Assembly (NCBI GenBank): GCA_022449705.1
Contig: JAKURS010000060.1
Span: 1 to 6,027, forward strand
Origin: Candidatus Poseidoniia archaeon
GTDB lineage: Archaea; Thermoplasmatota; Poseidoniia; MGIII; CG-Epi1
Direction: 5' to 3'
DNA: 6,027 nt
Under the pieces are notes generated by a model. It made no database searches, was not told the DNA's origin, and worked only from the letters and a program-made list of their open reading frames with translations. This document shows, in pieces, positions 1 to 5,485 of this stretch (positions are counted from its first letter, which is position 1; every line of letters begins with the position of its first letter). The position numbers were made by a program, and so were the translations under genes.

Positions 1-85
1 GCTGGCTCAGGCTGAGGGGGCCCTCGCTGAAGACTTCCCAGCTGGTGGGAATCGGCAGGCTCAACAGGTCTCCGATTAATGACAT
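1..85 (-). CDS. Start of an unidentified gene, cut by the left window edge
   Basis: An ATG at 85-83 on the minus strand opens a frame that runs without a stop to the window edge. It gives 28 residues beginning MSLIGDLLSLPIPTSWEVFS. The ctaB stop at 151-149 lies in the same frame 63 bp upstream, and no other ATG, GTG or TTG lies between, so this is the only usual start. A TATA-like element in the gap suggests its own promoter. It follows ctaA and ctaB on the same strand, so a respiratory gene such as an oxidase subunit is a reasonable guess from context. Nothing in the 28 residues identifies a family. It could also be a chance open frame, but its length without stops and its position make a real gene more likely. 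Confidence 0.5.
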   Translation of the reverse strand, partial: MSLIGDLLSLPIPTSWEVFSEGPLSLSQ

Positions 86-126
86 GGGAATGTGCCGGGG
101 CGCGCTAACGGCGCGATTTGGTAGCG

Positions 127-135
127 GTATAAAAT
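127..135 (-). promoter_or_regulatory. TATA-like box ahead of the left-edge gene
   Basis: On the minus strand this reads ATTTTATAC, close to the archaeal TATA consensus, and it is the most AT-rich spot in a GC-rich gap. Its centre is about 46 bp from the ATG at 85. With the usual 25-27 bp to transcription start, a leader of about 20 nt would result; no clear ribosome binding site is seen in it. The T-run might instead help end ctaB transcription. The motif also reads as TATAAAAT on the plus strand, where no gene follows. Confidence 0.4.
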
Positions 136-148
136 GTTTCAGGACGTT

Positions 149-1066
149 TCAGCCGCCGTAGGCGATGTCGACGACCATCGCGCCGAAGAGCAGGAACAGG
201 CAGGCGTTCGAGTAGCCGAAAACGGCCCACGCCGCCCGCTTCGAAGGCGTGCGCTGGAGCGCCAGCGCCAGCTGCACGAAGCGGCCGCCGAGCAGCGCGG
301 CGGCCGCCAGGTAAGGATAACCAAGCCCCGCCTGCCAGCCGATGGCGAGCGATGCCAGCAGCAGCGCTACGGCGTAGCCGGTAACGTGGCGCCGCGTGAC
401 GGCTTCACCTGCCGTCACTGGCAGCATTGGGACGCCCGCCTGTGCGTATTCACCCGGGCGCGCTAGCGTCAGCGCCCAGAAGTGGGGCGGCGTCCAGAGG
501 AAGATGATGGTGACCATGGCCCATGGCAACAGCTCCAGCGGGTCGCCCCCGGCTGCGGTCCAGCCGACCAGCGGCGAGAGTGCACCCGCCAGCCCGCCAA
601 TGACAATATTCTGCGGGGTGCGCCGCTTGAGCCACATCGTGTAAATGAGCACGTAGAAGAGCGCGCTGAAGGCCGCTATGGCGCCGGCAAGCGGAGTCGC
701 CAGCAGCGCCAGCAGCGCAACGCCCGTGGCGCAGACGGTGACGCCGAACGCGAGCACTCGCCCCGGCGTCAGCTGGCCTGACGGGAGCGGGCGGGTGTCG
801 GTGCGCGCCATCAGCGGGTCGATGTCGCGGTCATACCACATGTTGATGGCCATCGAGCCGCCCGACGCCATCGAGCCGCCCAGCAGCACGACAAGCGCGG
901 TCTCGAGCGTCTGCGCCCAGGAGCGCGGGTCGTTGCCGACAACCAGCGTGCGCAGCGCCTGCCTGTCGGCGATGTCATGCGCCAGGATAGCAGCGATAGC
1001 GGTCACCTGCAGCAGCACCACCACACGCAGCTTGAGCAAACTCAGCCAGAGTCGCCATTCAGCCAC
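149..1066 (-). CDS. ctaB: Protoheme IX farnesyltransferase (heme O synthase)
   Basis: This membrane UbiA-family prenyltransferase adds a farnesyl group to the vinyl side chain of heme B to make heme O. The 305 residues match the family's usual length. The first Asp-rich motif is N75-x3-D79-x3-D83 (NMWYDRDID), followed by R88 and the R92-PLPSG stretch. Later come the family signatures KRRTPQNIVIGG with a GALSPLVGW continuation, and LWTPPHFWALTLARPGEY followed by AGVPMLPV. Several hydrophobic segments span the length, as expected for a nine-helix protein. The start is GTG at 1066-1064: the nearby ATG at 1058 is out of frame, and a GGAG lies seven bases upstream. The first eight bases overlap the end of ctaA (GTGGCTGA), so the two genes are almost certainly co-transcribed and translationally coupled. 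CtaB makes the heme O that CtaA uses. Confidence 0.95.
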   Translation of the reverse strand: MAEWRLWLSLLKLRVVVLLQVTAIAAILAHDIADRQALRTLVVGNDPRSWAQTLETALVVLLGGSMASGGSMAINMWYDRDIDPLMARTDTRPLPSGQLTPGRVLAFGVTVCATGVALLALLATPLAGAIAAFSALFYVLIYTMWLKRRTPQNIVIGGLAGALSPLVGWTAAGGDPLELLPWAMVTIIFLWTPPHFWALTLARPGEYAQAGVPMLPVTAGEAVTRRHVTGYAVALLLASLAIGWQAGLGYPYLAAAALLGGRFVQLALALQRTPSKRAAWAVFGYSNACLFLLFGAMVVDIAYGG

Positions 1067-2069
1067 GCAGCGGCTCCGTGCAGAGCAGCCATGCCACCGC
1101 GAGGTGCAGGAACGTCACGACGCCCAGCAGCAGATGCAGCAGCGAGAGCCAGCCCGGATAATCAGAATCTGACGCCATGACGAGGTAGAAACCGCCGACG
1201 AACAGGTTCAGGATGAACACCCCCAGCGCGCCATCCACGAGTCGTGTCACGACCGAGCGGCCGCCATTATTGCGCAGCCACTGGCCGCCCCAGAACAAGG
1301 CAGCGCCGACGCCTACGGCGAGCAGCCGGTGCAGCATTTGTGCCATGACGCCCAGCTCGAGCCCGGGCAGCAGCGTCCCCTCGCAGAGCGGCCACGCCTC
1401 CCAACCGCCACCGCACGCTCCGCGATGGTAGCCGGTCGCCAGCCACGCCCCCACCAACAGCAGCGCCAGCGCCGCCAGCACCAGTCCGGCGACCAGGCGC
1501 GCCTGCTGTGACGCCACTTCCCGCGGAACGCGGAACCGCTCCGGCAGCGGTCCCTCAGCGAGACGCGCCATGAGCGCGACGCGCAGCAATGCAGTGACAA
1601 ACGCCAATGCCAGCAGCAGGTGCAGCGCGACGCTCCACGGCGCGTTATCGAAGCCGACCGTGATTGCGCCGACCGCGGCCTGCGCCAAGAGCAGCAGTGT
1701 CGCGTGCAGGTGTGCTTCGGCAGCGCCCGGCAACGCCGCGCGCCGCTGCCACACCGCATAGTGCGACCACAGGACGGGCAGCGCGATGAGCCCAACCAAC
1801 AGCCGGTGCAGCCATTCGGTGAAAATCTGGCCGGTCGAGTAAGCAAATTCCGGGTCGTCCAGCCAGCGGCGGTCAGCTTCGCCCGGGTGCTCGGCCCACC
1901 ACGCCTGCTGCTCCCCCGACGGGACGTCGAACTGCCAGCCGCCGAAGCAGGCAGGCCAGTCGGGGCACGACTCGCCCGCATCAGCGATGCGCACCCAGCC
2001 GCCTGTGATGATAATCAGCATTGCCAGCGCCGCCAGCGCCAGCGGCAGGCGATGGTTCCACGGCAGCAT
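1059..2069 (-). CDS. ctaA: Heme A synthase (CtaA/Cox15 family)
   Basis: This membrane enzyme oxidises the C8 methyl of heme O to a formyl group, giving heme A for aa3-type oxidases. The 336 residues form two similar four-helix halves. In the first, the loop after helix 1 holds a Cys pair, C35 and C41 (SCPDWPAC), then E85-x2-H88 (EWLHR) and H150. The second half repeats the plan with C219 and C229, H247 (MLHR) and H312 (LLHLLLG). The four histidines are the expected heme ligands and E85 the conserved catalytic glutamate. Cys pairs in both extracytoplasmic loops resemble the Bacillus CtaA type; mitochondrial Cox15 generally lacks them. The stretch between C41 and E85 carries an extra Trp- and Glu-rich segment. 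The ATG at 2069 is supported by a TATA-like box about 25 bp upstream, which implies a leaderless message. It is the first gene of a ctaA-ctaB operon. Confidence 0.95.
   Translation of the reverse strand: MLPWNHRLPLALAALAMLIIITGGWVRIADAGESCPDWPACFGGWQFDVPSGEQQAWWAEHPGEADRRWLDDPEFAYSTGQIFTEWLHRLLVGLIALPVLWSHYAVWQRRAALPGAAEAHLHATLLLLAQAAVGAITVGFDNAPWSVALHLLLALAFVTALLRVALMARLAEGPLPERFRVPREVASQQARLVAGLVLAALALLLVGAWLATGYHRGACGGGWEAWPLCEGTLLPGLELGVMAQMLHRLLAVGVGAALFWGGQWLRNNGGRSVVTRLVDGALGVFILNLFVGGFYLVMASDSDYPGWLSLLHLLLGVVTFLHLAVAWLLCTEPLRG
1074..1077 (-). promoter_or_regulatory. Ribosome binding site deciding the ctaB GTG start
   Basis: GGAG on the minus strand sits seven bases before the GTG at 1066, inside the last codons of ctaA. 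The spacing is right for a Shine-Dalgarno site and supports the GTG over any later start. Confidence 0.55.
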
Positions 2070-2090
2070 GCCGCGCGCGACCCCGGTGGC

Positions 2091-2099
2091 GCTAAAAGA
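2091..2099 (-). promoter_or_regulatory. TATA-like box for ctaA, leaderless promoter
   Basis: The minus strand reads TCTTTTAGC in an otherwise GC-rich gap. Its centre is about 25 bp from the ATG at 2069, which puts the expected archaeal transcription start at or next to the A of the start codon. No Shine-Dalgarno site precedes that ATG, which fits a leaderless message. Confidence 0.5.
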
Positions 2100-2117
2100 C
2101 TTCGGCGTGGAGACACC

Positions 2118-2124
2118 CTTAAAA
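2118..2124 (+). promoter_or_regulatory. TATA-like box for the blue-copper gene
   Basis: CTTAAAA lies about 26 bp before position 2147, which predicts a short leader of roughly 11-12 nt ending at the GTG at 2159. That leader would just include the GGTGA site. The box lies about 25 bp from the ctaA box on the other strand, so the two promoters are packed together and may affect each other. Confidence 0.5.
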
Positions 2125-2149
2125 CCGGGAATCGGCAGGGGCGCCCACT

Positions 2150-2154
2150 GGTGA
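2150..2154 (+). promoter_or_regulatory. Ribosome binding site for the blue-copper gene
   Basis: GGTGA, a common archaeal Shine-Dalgarno form, sits four bases before the GTG at 2159. It supports the GTG start, which is also the start that includes the whole signal peptide. The next in-frame ATG at 2198 would remove most of it. Confidence 0.6.
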
Positions 2155-2158
2155 TACT

Positions 2159-3886
2159 GTGCGCACCTACCTGACCCTGGCCTTCCTCCTTGTTGGGATG
2201 GCGATGCTTGCCCCTGCCCAGGCGGAAGAATATGAAATTCGTATCGAGGGTTTCGCCTTTGACCCGGACGAGATTACCATTGCTTCGGGAGACACCGTGA
2301 CTTGGACAAACCATGATGACTCCAGGCACACCGTCACGGAAGACGATGATGCATTTGATTCAGATGACCTTGAACAGGGAGACACTTTCAGCTGGACCTT
2401 CGACGTGGTGGGCAGTTACGGCTACTTCTGCGACCGCCACGACGAGACGATGAGCGGCACGGTCAACGTCGAGGAAGCGGGGGAGCCGGTTGATACGGAC
2501 GACGACGGGCTGACCGATGAGGAGGAGCATGATCTCGGTACCGACCCCAACGACCCGGACAGTGACGATGACGGGCTGGACGACGGTGATGAGGTCAATG
2601 TTTACGGCACCGACCCGCTCGACCACGACAGCGACTGGGACGGCCTGGGAGACGGCGAAGAGGTCCATGATTACGGTACTGAGCCTCTATTATGGGATAG
2701 CGACGAGGATGGGTATGGTGATGGTGAAGAGGTCCACGACTACGGGACTGACCCGCTAGACGGCGATGACTACCCCGATGAGAATGGTGGGGGTGGTGTC
2801 GGAACGTTTGGTTTTGACTTTGACCCTGTATTCACCGAGTTGGAAGTGGTCATGAATAACCTCACCCAAGGGGAGATTACTGCAACAGCCGAGCTTGATG
2901 GTCCGGCGGCCAACGAATTGCGCTACAACCTCTGGCTGATATACGAACTGACAACCGGGGGTGAGATGGATGAGGCCAACGCGACCATCAATGTAACCGT
3001 GGTGGCAGCGTTCATTGCCTTAATGTCTGAGGGGGAGGAAGAAGTGGATTCCGGCATCCAGCTCAATGGAGTCAACGGAACAGTAGTCCCGGGTATACCC
3101 TCCGTCTCCCCGATGGACGCACTGCTCGGGTCGCTGGCCGATAACCATAATGAAACCGTTACGATTACGATGACACAGCAGCTGAACTTCGACGTCGAAA
3201 ATCCCGGTGACTCGGTAAGCTACTTCTTTGAGGGGGATAACGCTGAGGATAACGAGACCTTCCCGGTGGAAATAATTTATCGCTTTGTAGCGCCGGATGA
3301 CTTTTTAATTGGATCATGGTTAATCACGGGTGAAGCATGTTCCACGTGCGATTTTACAAGAAGTGACGACCGAAAAATTTACGAGATTGTGGTACCAGCT
3401 GGGGGACTCCTACCTGACACAACCCTAATCGTTTCGCGACACCTACCTTTTAATTGTGGTGATGCGGCGACCTACTGCGTTATCATCAGCGACTACGCAT
3501 TTACACCCTCGGAGCTGGCGGTCGGAGTGGGTGATAGCGTCGTGTTTGTCTGGGACGCAACAGTTGACGCGCACAACGTGGCGCAGGTTGCCGACGCGAA
3601 CGCAATCACCTGGAACAACGGCTTCCGCTCTGGCGATATCGTCGGCGGCAGTGGCTACTGGATGCTGCCGGCCGAAGCGACCGCTGCCGATGCGACGCTC
3701 TACTACGTCTGCGAGCCGCACGCCAGCATGCCCATGCGCGGCAGCATCACTGTCGGCGACGGCGGCAAGCCAGTGGACGACGGCGGCAGCGACGGCGAGC
3801 CGCTCGATGAGGGCGGGCTGCCCGGCCCGGGACTGGTATTGACGGCCGGCGGAATTGCAGCGGTAGCGCTGCGGCGGAGACGCTAG
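2159..3886 (+). CDS. Secreted double-cupredoxin protein with TSP3 repeats and sorting tail
   Basis: This is a 575-aa exported blue-copper protein, probably an extracellular electron carrier. Residues 1-22 form a signal peptide ending APAQA. Cupredoxin 1 (about 24-104) has type 1 copper ligands H57, C91, H94 and M98. Residues 112-202 are four Asp-rich TSP3-type calcium-binding repeats. Residues about 215-430 are not recognised; they are beta-rich in appearance, hold six N-glycosylation sequons (N234, N274, N278, N306, N331, N365) and a C394-x2-C397 pair. C433 and C440 lie just before cupredoxin 2 (about 440-533), with ligands H472, C518, H521 and M526 (or M524). A Gly/Asp linker leads to a C-terminal hydrophobic segment and four arginines. 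Start GTG is supported by GGTGA. It is divergent from ctaA, so a role in aerobic electron transfer is inferred. The middle has lower GC than the C-terminal part. Confidence 0.88.
   Translation: MRTYLTLAFLLVGMAMLAPAQAEEYEIRIEGFAFDPDEITIASGDTVTWTNHDDSRHTVTEDDDAFDSDDLEQGDTFSWTFDVVGSYGYFCDRHDETMSGTVNVEEAGEPVDTDDDGLTDEEEHDLGTDPNDPDSDDDGLDDGDEVNVYGTDPLDHDSDWDGLGDGEEVHDYGTEPLLWDSDEDGYGDGEEVHDYGTDPLDGDDYPDENGGGGVGTFGFDFDPVFTELEVVMNNLTQGEITATAELDGPAANELRYNLWLIYELTTGGEMDEANATINVTVVAAFIALMSEGEEEVDSGIQLNGVNGTVVPGIPSVSPMDALLGSLADNHNETVTITMTQQLNFDVENPGDSVSYFFEGDNAEDNETFPVEIIYRFVAPDDFLIGSWLITGEACSTCDFTRSDDRKIYEIVVPAGGLLPDTTLIVSRHLPFNCGDAATYCVIISDYAFTPSELAVGVGDSVVFVWDATVDAHNVAQVADANAITWNNGFRSGDIVGGSGYWMLPAEATAADATLYYVCEPHASMPMRGSITVGDGGKPVDDGGSDGEPLDEGGLPGPGLVLTAGGIAAVALRRRR
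2492..2764 (+). repeat. Four tandem TSP3-type calcium-binding repeats
   Basis: The units start at residues 112, 134, 157 and 180 of the blue-copper protein, with DNA periods of 66, 69 and 69 bp. Each begins D-x-D-x-D-G, continues with an acidic stretch (E-E-V-H-D-Y in the last two) and ends G-T-D/E-P. Units three and four are close at DNA level as well, suggesting fairly recent duplication. In this family the Asp side chains bind calcium and stiffen a spacer between domains. Confidence 0.85.
3818..3883 (+). other. C-terminal PGF-CTERM-like sorting or anchor tail
   Basis: Residues 554-575 begin LPGPG, followed by about 13 hydrophobic residues and RRRR at the very end. This is the layout of PGF-CTERM signals processed by archaeosortase A, which swaps the tail for a lipid anchor. 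The usual PGF is PGP here, so it may be a variant signal or a plain membrane anchor. Either way it places the two copper domains outside the cell, tethered to the membrane. Confidence 0.65.
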
Positions 3887-3893
3887 GCGCATT

Positions 3894-3902
3894 CCAAAAT
3901 AG
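3894..3902 (+). promoter_or_regulatory. Possible TATA-like box for the VOC gene
   Basis: CCAAAATAG is the only AT-rich patch in the 34-bp gap after the blue-copper stop. Its centre is about 23 bp from the ATG at 3921, slightly short of the usual distance, and would give an essentially leaderless message. No U-rich terminator for the upstream gene is seen, so read-through is also possible. Confidence 0.3.
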
Positions 3903-3920
3903 CCCCGAGTCTGGGGGTGC

Positions 3921-4370
3921 ATGCACACCCATTGCCTGGGCCACGTCGTGCTCTATGTGCGCGAGCTGGATGTGTCGGTGGCGTTCTACCGTGACCTGCT
4001 CGGACTGCGCGAGATGGGGAGCTGGCCGGAACAGGCAGTCGCGCTCTCCTCGGGGCGCACGCACCATGAGGTGCTGCTGATTGCCGCGGGCGACGCGCCA
4101 GGGCCGCTCCAGGGCCGGCGGCTCGGCTTGTATCACATTGGCTTCAAGATAGGCAACTCCACTGCAGAGCTGCGACAGGCACGCGATGAACTCGAGACAG
4201 CAGGTGTCACTATTGACGGCATGAGCGACCATACCGTGACGCAAGCGCTCTACTTGCACGATCCAGACGGCAACGAGGTCGAGCTATACGTCGACGTTAG
4301 CGACGACTGGCGCAAGCAACCAGAGCTGGTAATGGCACCTATTAAACCCCTAGATTTGGGAGATGGATGA
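3921..4370 (+). CDS. VOC-family metalloenzyme (glyoxalase / extradiol dioxygenase fold)
   Basis: The 149-aa protein has the two beta-alpha-beta-beta-beta halves of the vicinal oxygen chelate superfamily. The likely metal ligands form a 2-His-1-carboxylate set: H8 (GHVVLYV), H72 (LYHIGFKI) and E121 (DPDGNEVELY). FYRDLLGL at 22-29 and H104 with Y111 ahead of the DPDGN motif resemble single-module proteins often annotated as catechol 2,3-dioxygenase-like. The substrate cannot be read from the sequence; glyoxalase, epimerase, dioxygenase and resistance roles all share this fold. The start is the ATG at 3921; a GGTG just before it is too close to be a good ribosome site, which fits a leaderless start. 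Its stop overlaps the start of the HIT gene (ATGA), so the two are coupled. A likely soluble cytoplasmic enzyme. Confidence 0.85.
   Translation: MHTHCLGHVVLYVRELDVSVAFYRDLLGLREMGSWPEQAVALSSGRTHHEVLLIAAGDAPGPLQGRRLGLYHIGFKIGNSTAELRQARDELETAGVTIDGMSDHTVTQALYLHDPDGNEVELYVDVSDDWRKQPELVMAPIKPLDLGDG
4358..4362 (+). promoter_or_regulatory. Ribosome binding site for the HIT gene
   Basis: GGGAG lies four bases before the ATG at 4367, inside the end of the VOC gene. An earlier ATG at 4363 is out of frame with the HIT protein, so this site helps fix the start at 4367. Confidence 0.5.
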
Positions 4371-4711
4371 GCGACTGCCTCTTCTGCAAGATTCGTGACG
4401 GAGAAATCCCGGGCGACATGGTCTACGAGAGCGACGCCGTACTGGCGTTCGATGACATCAATCCCCAGGCACCGACTCACGTGCTCATCATCCCGCGCGA
4501 GCACATCGCGACGCTCAACGACCTGGAGTCGGCGCACCGCGAGCTTGTGGGCGAAATGCATCTTGTAGCACAGCAAATTGCGCGCGAGCGAGGCCATGCG
4601 GAGGACGGCTACCGCACGGTCTTCAACTGCAACGCTGCGGCAGGACAGACAGTGTTCCATATCCACCTGCACCTGCTCGGCGGCCGTGATTTCGCATGGC
4701 CGCCTGGTTAA
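4367..4711 (+). CDS. hinT: HINT-type histidine triad nucleotide-binding hydrolase
   Basis: The 114-aa protein carries the histidine triad H98-I-H100-L-H102-L-L near its C-terminus. Proteins of this branch hydrolyse purine nucleoside phosphoramidates and related AMP-lysine type bonds through a His-AMP intermediate. The N-terminal C4-x2-C7 pair (SDCLFCKI), DINPQAPTHVLIIPREH at 30-46 and the closing LGGRDFAWPPG are typical of HINT rather than of Fhit or GalT branches. Length is as usual for the family. Its ATG overlaps the VOC stop by four bases, so it is probably translated from the same message. Only 18 bp separate its stop from the stop of the convergent EVE gene, and no clear terminator is seen between them. 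Cytoplasmic. Confidence 0.93.
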   Translation: MSDCLFCKIRDGEIPGDMVYESDAVLAFDDINPQAPTHVLIIPREHIATLNDLESAHRELVGEMHLVAQQIARERGHAEDGYRTVFNCNAAAGQTVFHIHLHLLGGRDFAWPPG

Positions 4712-4729
4712 ATAGCGGTCGTCAAGAAA

Positions 4730-5164
4730 TCAGGCAAGCCCACCACCCATTTCGATGATGCGTTCCCAGTGCTCATCCGAGACCGGCATTACTGAGAGAC
4801 GGCCGAATTTCACGAGATGGAATTCAGCGAACTCTGCCTGTGACTTGACCTGCGCCAGCGTTACTGGTTCCCGCAGCGCGGCCTTGTGCGCGACATCCAC
4901 CACTGCCAAGCGATCTTCCTTTTCGACTCCGCAGTCACAGCCTGCCTGCCAGTGCGGGTAGGACTCACTCTCGACAGTAACTATCCCGCGCACGCAGCGA
5001 TCGCTACCCGTATGGTAGAAGAACGCCTCGTCGCCCGGCTGGCACTGCCGCAGGAACTTGAGCGCCCAGTTGTTACCTATTCCAGTCCAGCGAATGGTGC
5101 GATCATTCTCCATCTGCTCCCAGCTGTAGCTTGACGGTTCAGTCTTCAGCAGCCAGCGCGCCAT
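4730..5164 (-). CDS. EVE-domain protein (THYN1-like)
   Basis: The 144 residues are a single EVE domain, a PUA-like fold that binds modified bases in DNA or RNA. The family signatures are visible in order: WLLKTEPSSYSW at 4-15, WTGIGNNWALKFLR at 26-39, PGDEAFFYHTGS at 43-54, and RLSVMPVSDEHWERI near the end. These match the common stand-alone bacterial and archaeal form related to thymocyte nuclear protein 1. The precise role in prokaryotes is not settled; links to modified-base recognition are known for the family. A GAGGA site four bases upstream supports the ATG at 5164. It follows tatA on the same strand, so it is probably in that operon, with no evident functional tie to protein export. 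No restriction or modification genes are visible nearby. Confidence 0.9.
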   Translation of the reverse strand: MARWLLKTEPSSYSWEQMENDRTIRWTGIGNNWALKFLRQCQPGDEAFFYHTGSDRCVRGIVTVESESYPHWQAGCDCGVEKEDRLAVVDVAHKAALREPVTLAQVKSQAEFAEFHLVKFGRLSVMPVSDEHWERIIEMGGGLA

Positions 5165-5209
5165 TCAATCCTCGTTGGCCGGTGAGTATTCATCTTCTTT
5201 TTCTTCAGC
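5165..5209 (-). other. Hidden continuation of the tatA acidic tail in the +1 frame
   Basis: One frame over from the tatA stop, the minus strand encodes AEEKEDEYSPANED followed by TGA at 5167-5165, directly abutting the EVE ATG at 5164. The composition matches the acidic TatA tail. Removing one C from the four-C run at 5229-5226 would join NP (residues 79-80) to AAAAS and this stretch, giving a protein of 99 residues. A sequencing error, a natural frameshift mutation or coincidence are all possible. Confidence 0.45.
5169..5173 (-). promoter_or_regulatory. Ribosome binding site for the EVE gene
   Basis: GAGGA on the minus strand lies four bases before the ATG at 5164, after the tatA stop. It supports independent or coupled initiation of the EVE gene on the tatA message. 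Confidence 0.55.
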
Positions 5210-5465
5210 CGAAGCCGCCGCCGCTGGGGTTGTGGCCGTGGTCGTAGTCGTTGCCATCGTTGTCGTCCTCATCATCGTCCTCCGAATCTGGTTCTTCAAC
5301 TTTATCTTCGCCAGAGTCTTCCGCTGCAGGTGGTCCCTCAGCAACGCCCTCGTCGAATGCTGCTTTCGACTGACCCAGGCTCTTCGCCAGCTCGGGCAGC
5401 TTCTTCGCGCCGAAGAGCAGCACGATGATGCCACCGATAATGAGGGCCTCAGTGGTGCCGAACAT
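5205..5465 (-). CDS. tatA: Twin-arginine translocase subunit TatA
   Basis: TatA multimers form the transient pore of the Tat pathway, which exports folded proteins with a twin-arginine signal. The 86 residues begin with a short N-terminus carrying a polar E6, one membrane helix (about 7-18), the hinge F18-G19 and the conserved K21-K-L-P24 start of the amphipathic helix, which runs to about residue 38. The rest is an acidic, disordered-looking tail rich in Asp and Glu (about 49-74), ending HGHNPSGGGFG. The ATG at 5465 fits the family start exactly. The tail appears to continue in another frame after the stop, so the true C-terminus is uncertain. tatC starts 20 bp away on the opposite strand, whereas the two are often co-directional in bacteria. 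The EVE gene follows 40 bp downstream. Confidence 0.9.
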   Translation of the reverse strand: MFGTTEALIIGGIIVLLFGAKKLPELAKSLGQSKAAFDEGVAEGPPAAEDSGEDKVEEPDSEDDDEDDNDGNDYDHGHNPSGGGFG

Positions 5466-5485
5466 AGTCTCCCAGTCAGCGGGGG

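Noticed and set aside
47..59. A 13-bp direct repeat, GGGAATCGGCAGG, shared with 2127-2139
   Set aside because: One copy is within a coding frame and the other in the divergent promoter. One shared 13-mer in a 6-kb window is near chance expectation, and there is no extension on either side.
101..115. Small hairpin CGCGC-TAACG-GCGCG as a terminator after ctaB
   Set aside because: The stem is only five pairs, it lies beyond the TATA-like box, and no T-run follows it in the minus direction.
678..1172. Long plus-strand open frame opposite ctaB and ctaA
   Set aside because: It is antisense to two well-supported genes, its composition is low-complexity Ser/Arg/Ala, and no family motifs are visible. 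Such frames are common opposite GC-rich genes.
1313..1981. 222-residue minus-strand frame inside ctaA
   Set aside because: It is rich in Arg, Cys and Trp and is a shifted reading of ctaA, whose own frame carries all the family residues.
1620..2174. 184-residue plus-strand frame opposite ctaA reaching into the promoter gap
   Set aside because: It is antisense to ctaA and overlaps the start of the copper gene in another frame; Arg/Gln-rich with no recognisable motif.
3443..3928. 161-residue minus-strand frame opposite the second cupredoxin domain
   Set aside because: The plus-strand frame has intact copper ligands and continues a well-defined protein; the opposite frame has no motif.
4712..4729. 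A bidirectional terminator between the convergent HIT and EVE genes
   Set aside because: The 18-bp gap has no inverted repeat and no T-run in either direction.
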